A model generated the notes under the pieces. The model worked only from the letters and a program-made list of their open reading frames with translations, was not told where the DNA came from and made no database searches. A program made the translations under genes and the position numbers. From Stutzerimonas chloritidismutans AW-1 (lineage in GTDB: Bacteria > Pseudomonadota > Gammaproteobacteria > Pseudomonadales > Pseudomonadaceae): 63,052 nt of DNA. Positions within the stretch are counted from its first letter, which is position 1. Each line of letters begins with the position of its first letter. The stretch spans positions 1 through 63,052 of the forward strand of contig NZ_AOFQ01000065.1 in the NCBI RefSeq assembly GCF_000495915.1. Direction: 5' to 3'. This document shows positions 51,384 to 59,149 of this stretch, piece by piece.

Positions 51384-52496
51384 GGCGGTTGCAGAAGCTG
51401 AGTGCAACACGGTTATTGATTTGAAGCTGGAGCATGATGCCGCATAGCCATGGCTTCCTGCATCACCTCGCCCATGACTTCGATCGGGCACTTGAAATCG
51501 AAGCGTTTACGGGGGCGCATATTCAGCTCCAAGGCGATGGCATTCAATTGCTCTTGACTGTGTACCGACAAGTCAGTCCCCTTGGGCAGGTACTGGCGGA
51601 TCAGGCCGTTGATGTTTTCGTTGCTACCGCGCTGCCAGGGGCTGTGCGGGTCGCAGAAGTAAATAGCGACCCCTGTCTGCTGGGTGATTTCAGCATGCCG
51701 CGCCATCTCCCGGCCCTGGTCGTAGGTCATGCTCTTGCGCATCGCCAGCGGCATGCTGTTGAGCGCTGCACTGAAGCCCTCCATCGCCGAGGTCGCCGTT
51801 GCGTCGTTCATCTTCATCAGCATCAGGTAGCCACTGGTGCGCTCCACCAACGTGCCTACCGACGAGGCGTTGGCCTTACCCTTGATCAGGTCGCCCTCCC
51901 AATGCCCCGGCATCAGCCGGTCTTCGATCTCTGGCGGGCGAACATGAATGCTGACCATCTCAGGGATCTGGCCGCGCCGATCCACGCCACCAGAGCGCGG
52001 CCGGCGCGTCGTCTTGCCTTGGCGCAGGCAGACGATCAGCTCCTTGCGCAACTCGCCGACCGGCAAGGCATAGATCGCGTTATAGATCGTCTCACGACAG
52101 ACGTAGGCATCTCTGAGGTTGGGTATGGTCATGCTGCGCAGCTTGCCGGCAATCTGCTCGGGAGACAAACGCTTACGCAGCATGTGGGCCACCAGTTCGA
52201 AGCGCTCGCTGCCCGGCACAAGCTTGCGCTTGGGGCGACAAACCTGGCGCCGAATGTTCATCTGTTGCTGGGCGCAGCGGGCCGAGTAAGCACCACTACT
52301 GCCTCGATTGCGCTTCAGCTCTCGGCTGATGGTCGAGGGCGACCTGTCAATCAGGCGAGCAATGCCGCGCAGGCTGAAGCCTTGAGCTTGACTGAGTTGA
52401 ATGATGGCGCGCTCTTCGACGCTGAGTTCGGAATAGGACATAGGGGCAGCACCGTACCGGAAAGGTCAGGTGTTGCACTCAGTTTTCGCGGCCGCC
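51384..52496 (-). mobile_element. IS30-family insertion sequence
   Basis: About 1113 bp. The ends read GGCGGTTGCAGAAGCTGAGT (left) and, on the other strand, GGCGGCCGCGAAAACTGAGT (right), both continuing GCAACAC. A 3-bp target duplication CAG flanks it (51381-51383, 52497-52499). It lies in the divergent control region between the sigma-54 activator and the haloacid operon, so it moves the activator's promoter away from its gene. Confidence 0.88.
51413..52441 (-). CDS. IS30-family transposase
   Basis: DDE transposase of 342 aa with an N-terminal helix-turn-helix (FSLRGIARLIDRSPSTISREL) and catalytic segments GHWEGDLIKGK (first Asp), MTYDQGREMARH (second Asp) and NENINGLIRQYLPKGTDL (Glu), all hallmarks of IS30. 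It is intact and nearly fills the element. Confidence 0.95.
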   Translation of the reverse strand: MSYSELSVEERAIIQLSQAQGFSLRGIARLIDRSPSTISRELKRNRGSSGAYSARCAQQQMNIRRQVCRPKRKLVPGSERFELVAHMLRKRLSPEQIAGKLRSMTIPNLRDAYVCRETIYNAIYALPVGELRKELIVCLRQGKTTRRPRSGGVDRRGQIPEMVSIHVRPPEIEDRLMPGHWEGDLIKGKANASSVGTLVERTSGYLMLMKMNDATATSAMEGFSAALNSMPLAMRKSMTYDQGREMARHAEITQQTGVAIYFCDPHSPWQRGSNENINGLIRQYLPKGTDLSVHSQEQLNAIALELNMRPRKRFDFKCPIEVMGEVMQEAMAMRHHAPASNQ

Positions 52497-52584
52497 CAGT
52501 GATTCATTTGTGCATCACATTAAGTTTCTCTGAAGTGAGCCCGTATGACAACAGCAAGTATCAGTGGAGAAGATCGTCGAGTCG

Positions 52585-52599
52585 AAACTGACTCAGTTT
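52585..52599. promoter_or_regulatory. palindrome, candidate activator site upstream of the sigma-54 promoter
   Basis: AAACTGACTCAGTTT is a perfect dyad (7-bp arms around one base) centred about 115 bases before the -24/-12 promoter, a normal distance for an enhancer-binding protein. Binding by the neighbouring activator is inferred. Confidence 0.5.
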
Positions 52600-52700
52600 A
52601 GTCATTTTTGAATCGAACTATTCTGGTTTCAGCTCGTAAAACCCCGCTTGGTTAATAAGTAAAGACGAAAAACCCAGGGGAAACAGAAGGTTGCAAATAC

Positions 52701-52716
52701 TGGCACGCGTCCTGCT
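52701..52716 (+). promoter_or_regulatory. sigma-54 (-24/-12) promoter of the haloacid operon
   Basis: TGGCACGCGTCCTGCT matches the sigma-54 consensus TGGCACG-N4-TTGCW with one difference (C for the first T of the -12 box). GG and GC are ten bases apart as required. It lies about 75 bases before the DUF485 gene and is the only such element I noticed here. Confidence 0.85.
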
Positions 52717-52790
52717 AAAGCCGTGAACATACCAGCGCCCTGGGCTGGTTAGAAAACAATAAATGCCTAAGAACGGTGAGGAGAATGGAC

Positions 52791-53150
52791 ATGACAGCGA
52801 AATTTGTAATCTTCGAACAAGAGGCAGTCACCTCAGAAGGGGGCGCGCATAAATCTGGCTCGCCATGCAGCTCGGTGCACTTCCAGGAACTCATGCGAAT
52901 GAAAAAGCGAACCATTGGGCCACTATTGATCGCCACTCTTGGGTTCTTTTCCGTGATGACTCTTCTGGCGGGCTACGCCAAGGACTTCATGACCATCAAG
53001 TTGTTCGGCTCAATGAATGTTGGGTTCAGTCTTATTCTCCTCGCATACGTTATCTGCTGGGCAGGAGCGCTTCTTTACGTTCGTGCCGCCAGTGGACCGT
53101 TCGATGCGAAAACCAAACTGGTTATCGAACACAACGAGCGGAGGAACTAA
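52791..53150 (+). CDS. DUF485 membrane protein, symporter partner
   Basis: Protein of 119 aa with two transmembrane helices (IGPLLIATLGFFSVMTLLAGY; GFSLILLAYVICWAGALLYV) in the usual DUF485 arrangement. The start at 52791 has GGAGA at suitable distance; GTG 52776 and ATG 52785 are alternatives. DUF485 proteins (for example YjcH beside ActP) are co-transcribed with SSS-family carboxylate symporters, and here the symporter starts two bases after the stop. It is the first gene behind the sigma-54 promoter. The N-terminal 30 residues are unusually long and polar. Confidence 0.82.
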   Translation: MTAKFVIFEQEAVTSEGGAHKSGSPCSSVHFQELMRMKKRTIGPLLIATLGFFSVMTLLAGYAKDFMTIKLFGSMNVGFSLILLAYVICWAGALLYVRAASGPFDAKTKLVIEHNERRN

Positions 53151-53152
53151 CC

Positions 53153-54682
53153 ATGAAGGTCCTTACGTTGGTTATTTTTTGCATCATCCTGGCGCTGACC
53201 TTGGTAGTAACTTACTGGGCGGCCAAGCGAACCAATACGGCAAGCGAGTTCTATGCCGCAGGCGGCAATCTCTCTGCGAAGGAAAACGGTTTTGCACTCG
53301 CTGGTGACTGGTTGAGCGCCGCGGCATTTCTCGGCTTCACCGGGCTCACGGCCTTGTATGGAATGGATGGCTCGCTCTATGCGGTATCGGCGCTCGCAGC
53401 CTTCTTGCTGATCCTGATGTTGATTGCCGAACCTATTCGCAACACCGGACGATTCACCCTGGGCGATGTAATCGCCTACCGGATGCGCCGGCCAGAGGCC
53501 CGGCTGGCTGCAGTGATCGGTACGACTGTCGTAAACCTTGCTTATATGATCCCGCAGATGGCCGGTGCCGGCGTACTAATGAAGCTATTGCTCGGCGTTC
53601 CGTACTCCACTGCTGTGGTATTTGTCGGCATTGGCATGGTGGTCTATGTGCGCTTCGGCGGCATGATTGCCACCACCTGGGTGCAGATCATCAAGGCCGT
53701 GCTGCTGCTCACCACCGCGGCGGTGATGGTCGTTTGGCTGCTGTCGAAAGTCGGTTTCAATCCGTTGAATTTATTCTCTGGTGTCGAGGCCAAATATGGC
53801 GCGCAGATGCTTTTGCCCGGCAACTATCTCAAGCATCCGCTGGATACCTTTTCGCTCGCTCTAAGTCTGATTGTCGGTACTGCGGGCCTGCCGCACATCA
53901 TGACGCGCTTCTTCACCGTGCCCGATGCGAAAACCGCTCGCAAGTCGGTCATCTGGCTCATGTTCCTGGCTGGTAGCTTCTTTATTGTAACGACCTTGAT
54001 CGGTCTGGCATCGGCGATCTTTGTTGGCCAAGATCAGATCCGCGCGGCGGATAAAGGCGGCAATCTCGCGCTGCCGTTACTGGCCCAGTACTTGGGCGGT
54101 GGTGCAGGAACGCTCGGTGGCGAGATATTCTTGGCGGTGGTCTGTGCGATTGCATTTGCCACGATATTGGCTGTAGTGGCGGGGCTTACGCTAGCAACGT
54201 CTGGAACCATTGCCCACGATCTGTACGTCAATGTGATCAAGAAGGGGCATGTAAGCGAAGTAGGCCAAGTGCGTGTTGCTAAGCTCTCCACGCTTGTTGT
54301 GGGAGTCCTAGCGATTGGCTTTGGCTTGCTCGCAGAAGGTCTGAATGTTGCCGTCCTGGTAATCCTGGCGATCGCCATCGCGGCATCGGCCAATTTCCCG
54401 ATCATCCTGCTGTCGCTGTTCTGGCGTCGCTTCAACACTGCCGGAGTGATCGGTGGCGTGGTGGTGGGCGGTATCTCGGCCTTAGGCCTCGCCTATATCG
54501 GTCCAGCCTTCATGGGCAAGGACGCTATATTTCCCATCGTCAATCCAACAATTCTTAGCATGCCGCTGGGCTTTCTCGGCGCGTTCCTTGGCACCTGGCT
54601 GGGTGGAAGGGATCTGGCGAACGAACAACGTTACGACGAGGTGCTTTTCAAGGCCCATACCGGTGTGGAGGCTAAAAAGTGA
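53153..54682 (+). CDS. SSS-family sodium/carboxylate symporter (haloacid permease candidate)
   Basis: Inner-membrane transporter of 509 aa with about 13 hydrophobic helices. ActP-like features are visible: YWAAKRTNTASEFYAAGG, ALAGDWLSAAAFLGFTGL, LGDVIAYRMRRPEARL, GTAGLPHIMTRFFTVPDAKTAR and the C-terminal NFPIILLSLFWRRFN. Close relatives carry acetate and other short monocarboxylates. Its position in front of two haloacid dehalogenase genes, overlapping dehI by four bases, makes a halogenated acetate or propionate the likely substrate. Confidence 0.88.
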   Translation: MKVLTLVIFCIILALTLVVTYWAAKRTNTASEFYAAGGNLSAKENGFALAGDWLSAAAFLGFTGLTALYGMDGSLYAVSALAAFLLILMLIAEPIRNTGRFTLGDVIAYRMRRPEARLAAVIGTTVVNLAYMIPQMAGAGVLMKLLLGVPYSTAVVFVGIGMVVYVRFGGMIATTWVQIIKAVLLLTTAAVMVVWLLSKVGFNPLNLFSGVEAKYGAQMLLPGNYLKHPLDTFSLALSLIVGTAGLPHIMTRFFTVPDAKTARKSVIWLMFLAGSFFIVTTLIGLASAIFVGQDQIRAADKGGNLALPLLAQYLGGGAGTLGGEIFLAVVCAIAFATILAVVAGLTLATSGTIAHDLYVNVIKKGHVSEVGQVRVAKLSTLVVGVLAIGFGLLAEGLNVAVLVILAIAIAASANFPIILLSLFWRRFNTAGVIGGVVVGGISALGLAYIGPAFMGKDAIFPIVNPTILSMPLGFLGAFLGTWLGGRDLANEQRYDEVLFKAHTGVEAKK

Positions 54683-55584
54683 ACCCGTCTGATAACTGCA
54701 CCCATCTTCTACTGCCTCGGCCAATTTGCGAGGCAACCATTCTCCCGGTTGCAGAACACCGCGCGGATCAGGAACTAAGCGAAGTCTACCGGGACTTGAA
54801 AGCAACTTTCGGTGTGCCCTGGGTCGGGGTTATTACGCAGGCGGTTGCGCACTACCGGCCTTTCTTTGTCGAAGCATGGCGACGCTTCGCGCCGTCAGCG
54901 AAAACGCATTTTTTCGAGCGTGCCAGTGATGACATTCGGATCCGATCCTGGGAGCTCATTGCACAGTCTTTTGTCATCGAGGGGCAGACAGGCCGGCTAC
55001 AGGAGATGGGCTACTCGGTGCGTGAGATTGATCAGATCAGGGCAGTGCTAGATATCTTCGATTACGGCAACCCGAAATACCTGATTTTCGCTACTGCGAT
55101 CAAGGAAGGCTTGCTGAGCGGCCGCACGTACGGAGGCGTGGCAGGCGATGCGCGCTGTAGTTTTCCGCGCGCCCCGATCTGCCAGATCGAACCGATTCCG
55201 GCAATGATTGAGGAGCACCACGCGGGCGAGACTCTCTCGCAAGTCTATGCCGATATCAAGCAGACCCTGCAGTTGCCTTTCATTAACAGTGACTACAAGG
55301 CCATGGCGCGCTGGCCGAGCTACCTCGATCTCGCGTGGGATGCGCTAAAGCCCTGCATCGACACGCCGGCCTACCTAGCGGATAGGTCCGAAATTAATGC
55401 ACAGGCGCTAGCTACGCTCGATGCCTTGCCGATCGCTTACCGGATGAGCCGAGCCGATGCACTGCTGGCAGGGCTCAGCGAGATACAGCTCGATGAACTG
55501 ATCCAGGTTATCAGCCTCTTTCAGTGGTTACTGTCAGGGCTGGTTTTAAATATCACTCATTTCAAGCAACAGGCGCTCAAATAA
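54679..55584 (+). CDS. dehI: group I 2-haloacid dehalogenase (DehI type)
   Basis: Protein of 301 aa of the DehI family, which hydrolyses both D- and L-2-haloalkanoic acids by direct attack of activated water. It consists of two related halves (ILPVAEHRADQELSEVYRDL and IEPIPAMIEEHHAGETLSQV), the family's pseudo-dimer. The catalytic Asp is expected in FINSDYKAMARWPSY (S204, D205) and the Asn in YGNPKYLIF (N131), matching Asp189 and Asn114 of P. putida DehI by my alignment. The GTG start overlaps the symporter stop (GTGA). Followed after 27 bases by a second, unrelated dehalogenase. Confidence 0.9.
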   Translation: MNPSDNCTHLLLPRPICEATILPVAEHRADQELSEVYRDLKATFGVPWVGVITQAVAHYRPFFVEAWRRFAPSAKTHFFERASDDIRIRSWELIAQSFVIEGQTGRLQEMGYSVREIDQIRAVLDIFDYGNPKYLIFATAIKEGLLSGRTYGGVAGDARCSFPRAPICQIEPIPAMIEEHHAGETLSQVYADIKQTLQLPFINSDYKAMARWPSYLDLAWDALKPCIDTPAYLADRSEINAQALATLDALPIAYRMSRADALLAGLSEIQLDELIQVISLFQWLLSGLVLNITHFKQQALK

Positions 55585-55611
55585 GCGCCTTTATATAAAG
55601 GAAATAAAACC

Positions 55612-56295
55612 ATGAAAAACATCCAAGGCGCCGTTTTCGATCTTTATGGCACGCTGTATGACGTTAATTCGGTAGCGCAAGTTTGCGAAGAAGTTTATTC
55701 GGGCCATGGCGATTCCATCTCCCGCCTTTGGCGGCAAAAGCAACTGGAATATACCTGGCTCAGGAGTTTGATGGGTCGTTACGTCAACTTCGAAAAAGCA
55801 ACGGAAGATGCACTGCGCTTTACCTGCACGCATCTGGGCTTGTCGCTCGATGATGAAACCCACCAGCGCCTCAGTGATGCTTATTTGCACCTCACCCCTT
55901 ATGCCGATACAGCTGACGCGCTTCGCCGTTTGAAAGCTGCGGGCCTACCGCTAGGCATCATTTCAAATGGTTCTCATTGCTCGATCGAGCAAGTCGTGAC
56001 TAACTCTGAAATGAATTGGGCGTTCGATCAGCTGATCAGCGTCGAGGATGTGCAAGTGTTCAAACCTGATAGTCGCGTCTATAGCCTTGCCGAGAAGCGC
56101 ATGGGTTTTCCAAAGGAAAACATCCTCTTCGTTTCGTCAAACGCGTGGGATGCGAGTGCAGCCAGTAACTTTGGTTTCCCGGTTTGCTGGATCAATCGGC
56201 AGAACGGCGCGTTTGATGAGCTGGATGCAAAGCCGACACACGTCGTGCGTAATCTCGCCGAAATGTCGAACTGGCTGGTTAATTCGCTCGATTAA
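55612..56295 (+). CDS. L-2-haloacid dehalogenase (HAD superfamily, DehII type)
   Basis: Protein of 227 aa that converts L-2-haloacids to D-2-hydroxyacids through an ester on Asp. Every catalytic residue known from L-DEX of Pseudomonas sp. YL is present at the same number: D10 and T14 in FDLYGTLYD, R41, S118 and N119 in ISNGS, K151 in VFKPDSRVYSL, Y157, S175, N177 and D180 in VSSNAWDAS. A good ribosome site (AAAGGAAA) precedes the ATG. It completes an operon with the symporter and DehI, giving two dehalogenases of different fold in one transcript. Confidence 0.95.
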   Translation: MKNIQGAVFDLYGTLYDVNSVAQVCEEVYSGHGDSISRLWRQKQLEYTWLRSLMGRYVNFEKATEDALRFTCTHLGLSLDDETHQRLSDAYLHLTPYADTADALRRLKAAGLPLGIISNGSHCSIEQVVTNSEMNWAFDQLISVEDVQVFKPDSRVYSLAEKRMGFPKENILFVSSNAWDASAASNFGFPVCWINRQNGAFDELDAKPTHVVRNLAEMSNWLVNSLD

Positions 56296-56462
56296 TCCAT
56301 TGCATCTGGATTGGGAGAATCGTCCGCTCAGGGTGAAATCGCGCCGCGGTTTTCCCTGGCGGACATTAGAGCGGAAGATAAATAAGGTGTGCGACGATAT
56401 CGGCGCCTGTGAAATAGGACCGTAGTCGCACAGTAATAAACTCAAGTATCCGTGGTTATTTT

Positions 56463-56891
56463 ATGTACGGTTACCTTTCCCGACTTTCATTTGGGCGGGC
56501 CATCCTCTGGTGCTATCTGATCTGGTACAGCATGGCAATTGTGCTGTATTTCGATTCGTCGCCCGCCCTTTGGTTAACCTCATTTGGGATCGGCTTACTG
56601 ATGGGCTTTGGCATGCTTGTCACCTTAACCGGGTTTCCATTCATGCCGATAAAGATTGGTCGCTGGCAGGTTTTTCGCTTCTTCTTCATGCCATTTTGTG
56701 CGTCCAGCTTTACCGGAACCGCAAAAGAACAAGGGTTTCTCATCATCGCGTTCCCAAAGGCCGGAGAAACCCTGGCGGCTGCACTGGCCTGCGGTTTTTT
56801 TTGCCTGTGCGTATTTGGAGCAAAGCAATGGAAGGATCGCACGAAGCAAGAAAAAATCAGAATCGATCGTTCCGAGCCGATCGATACTTAA
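56463..56891 (+). CDS. hypothetical membrane protein
   Basis: Protein of 142 aa with three or four hydrophobic helices (FGRAILWCYLIWYSMAIVLY; SFGIGLLMGFGMLVTLTGF; TLAAALACGFFCLCVFGA) and a charged C-terminal tail. I do not recognise the family. It follows the haloacid genes on the same strand after 167 bases, so it could be a late member of that transcript or a separate cargo gene. Confidence 0.6.
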   Translation: MYGYLSRLSFGRAILWCYLIWYSMAIVLYFDSSPALWLTSFGIGLLMGFGMLVTLTGFPFMPIKIGRWQVFRFFFMPFCASSFTGTAKEQGFLIIAFPKAGETLAAALACGFFCLCVFGAKQWKDRTKQEKIRIDRSEPIDT

Positions 56892-56894
56892 CTT

Positions 56895-57299
56895 GATCAG
56901 CCCATCGGGATAGCAAAACTCGCAGCTGGCGCTCAATCTATGGGGCGCAACGCTTCTAGCGCCGGGAGCCGCCAGTCGCGCCGAGACGGCGTTTCGCGGT
57001 CTAGGCAACATACAAAAATGTCTTAGCATTAAAGATCACGGTGCAGGATCGCCAGGGATGGTCTGAAGTGGCCCTGTATTTCCGGCTGACTTCAGCCTCT
57101 GTCGATTTTGAAAGTGGTGATTAAACCACGATCCAGTTATCCGCTCATTCCTGAGCTTTTTAGGGAAACTGAAAAAGCCCAATTTTTACGAAATGATAGG
57201 TCTGTAATCCGCATGGTTACTGGGCCGCTTTTTTCGAAGGAGGACTTTTTCAGACCATCCTTAGCGACCGCGAGCACTTCGCAGTGGCCATTTCCCACA
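56895..57299. other. 405-bp non-coding stretch
   Basis: I see no gene. It separates the haloacid region from the decayed IS5 transposase on the minus strand. The sequence near 57140-57300 reads on as an altered extension of that transposase remnant. Confidence 0.4.
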
Positions 57300-57538
57300 T
57301 ACACACGCACCTCTCCTGCATTTGCCAGCAAATGTCGGCGCGCCATCTACAGGCTCGACAAGGCAAACAGCATGACCAACTGCAACGTATTCTTTGCCAA
57401 CCCGCGAAAGCGCACGTTGGTTTAGCCAACCTGCTGCTTGATCACCCGGAACGGGTGCTCGCCTTTGGCGCGCAGTTGAGCCTTGGCCTTCTCGATCTTG
57501 CGCTTGGCTTTGTACAGTAGCTGCGTGAGTCGCCGTTG
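57300..57538 (-). pseudogene. decayed IS5-family transposase, C-terminal remnant
   Basis: On the minus strand the translation QRRLTQLLYKAKRKIEKAKA and GEHPFRVIKQQVG-stop-TNVRFRGLAKNT... then ALSSL-stop-MARRHLLANAGEVRV is the C-terminal end of an IS5-type transposase of a different lineage from the two intact copies. Two sense codons have become stops: TAA at 57422-57424 (Tyr expected) and TAG at 57347-57349 (Trp expected). The N-terminal part and the ends are missing, showing an older insertion. Confidence 0.8.
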
Positions 57539-57885
57539 TGATGATTGGCCAATTTCAATCTTTACAACAAATACATTTTAGTAAATGGATGTCTATGATT
57601 TCGTGATGAAATCTAGCGGCAGCTCTTGGCCGGAAGCGGATGTCCATGATTCGCAGCTATCGGCCAGAAGTGACGTCCAAGCGCGTCTATCGAAACGCAG
57701 ACAATTCAGAGTGATAGCCAGCTTCGCAAACAAGGGTTAACTTTCATCTGATCCAGTTACCCTCTACCCTTTCGCCTATAAATATAAGCCGACACGGTGA
57801 AACATACACGCTGAGGGCCGGAACGGACGCCATTGCGGCGCTCAACCGTGCGGGACGGATCCGGAGGTTGAGAGGTAGCAGAGCA
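57539..57885. other. 347-bp stretch with a repeated non-coding motif
   Basis: No gene visible. Around 57625-57665 it contains, on the minus strand, TTCTGGCCGATAGCTGC, related to motifs near 37230 and 60430. Directly after it the low-GC two-gene operon ends at 57886. Confidence 0.45.
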
Positions 57886-59148
57886 TCACCCGGCCCGGCG
57901 GCGGGTCGTCGGGCTTCCGCTTTTATTTCTCCGGGCCTTCATCCACAACTTATATATGCAATTAATTACCAAGAACAAAGCACCGGCGCAAATCCCATAA
58001 ACGATCGCGATCTCGTAGTTATCACGGAGCTCAGCGGTTGAGTAAACGAAATTTGCAGCGCTCGCAAATACCGCTAGCGCTATGATGCCGCTTACTATCC
58101 CTAGGAATAGCTTCTGACGGCCGTATCTCTTCTCAAGATCCTCATAATGAATCTGTAACTTTTCAGTGGTGAGCACATGCTTCTGCTTTATTTCATCCCA
58201 CTGATTCATCATCTCGATTCTTATTGAATCCAAAGAATGTCGCTGATTACGAAGCAGTAGAGACATAAGGGCAGCGAATACAAGCATGCTAAAAAAAATG
58301 AATATATTATGAAGAGATATGCTTTCCGTCGGCGCTGTCTGGCTTCCAATAAGTATTAAAGCTACCGGTATGGCGAGAAGTTGATTCTGTATCTCAGAAA
58401 AAACCTTATTCAGCTTAAGCATAAAGTCAAGCTTTTCTTTCTCGACTTGATCTCTTATTTTTTCAAAAGAAAACTCAGAGACGTATAACTGATAATTCGC
58501 ATTGACGCGTTCTACAAATTCCGAAAACCGTTTAAGCAGACAGGGAAGTGTTAGTCTGTCGAGCTCATTTGTCTTCAACATTTCAATCAGAACTGATTTT
58601 ATGATTGAGGACTTTTGTTCTTTATGAATCTGAGCATTAACGAATTCGGCATAAAAATCTTGGCAGCCATCGAGGGGACGGAGATCATTAACGGTGTAGC
58701 CTAGAGATAACTCGATTTTCTGGCCATGTAAGAAAATGGCTTTTAACTTTCCTTTCAATACCGAATGATCCGCGACTTTAGCGATTTCTTGGATAAAACG
58801 AGCAGTATCTAGATAATACTGTACAATCCGGTCGGGTGCGTTTTCTCCACCCTTGTAGTGGTAGTCAATATCAGACAAATAAAACTCTTTCGGCACGCGT
58901 GCTTGGCGAGACGGAGCCGAAATCAAATCTTCCAAACAGCTGGCAAAGATTAAATCATCTTGGGACGGCAACTTAAAAGATAGTTGCTCAATCCTTTGAT
59001 CGTACTGAGCCTCCAATCCGCTTTTTTCGAGGTCTGAGTGAATACTCGCATATTCTGCCTGCGGAAGGCGACCAGACAGCACCCGGCCAGAAGAAACGGG
59101 CCCTGCTATTTTCTTGCTTAAATGAATAGCGAGCTCTAAATCGTTCAT
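57886..59148 (-). CDS. two-transmembrane coiled-coil protein of unknown function
   Basis: Protein of 420 aa, not recognised. The first about 230 residues are soluble and mostly helical. A coiled-coil-like part follows (FEKIRDQVEKEKLDFMLKLN). There is a hydrophobic stretch with two segments (about 258-275 AIPVALILIGSQ and 282-302 IFIFFSMLVFAALMSLLL), a second coiled coil (HVLTTEKLQIHYEDLEKRYG) and a second hydrophobic pair (about 347-400). The tail is strongly basic (KARRNKSGSPTTRRRAG). The gene starts one base after the YejK-like gene ends, so they are an operon. GC content is clearly lower than in neighbouring genes. A membrane effector coupled to an intracellular sensor is one possible reading. 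Confidence 0.7.
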   Translation of the reverse strand: MNDLELAIHLSKKIAGPVSSGRVLSGRLPQAEYASIHSDLEKSGLEAQYDQRIEQLSFKLPSQDDLIFASCLEDLISAPSRQARVPKEFYLSDIDYHYKGGENAPDRIVQYYLDTARFIQEIAKVADHSVLKGKLKAIFLHGQKIELSLGYTVNDLRPLDGCQDFYAEFVNAQIHKEQKSSIIKSVLIEMLKTNELDRLTLPCLLKRFSEFVERVNANYQLYVSEFSFEKIRDQVEKEKLDFMLKLNKVFSEIQNQLLAIPVALILIGSQTAPTESISLHNIFIFFSMLVFAALMSLLLRNQRHSLDSIRIEMMNQWDEIKQKHVLTTEKLQIHYEDLEKRYGRQKLFLGIVSGIIALAVFASAANFVYSTAELRDNYEIAIVYGICAGALFLVINCIYKLWMKARRNKSGSPTTRRRAG

Positions 59149-59149
59149 C

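Noticed and set aside
49675..56295. Complete copy of the P. putida PP3 DEH transposon
   Set aside because: The regulator and dehI resemble that system, but only one IS30 element lies inside the control region and no matching pair of ends surrounds the locus. A second dehalogenase and a symporter are also present.
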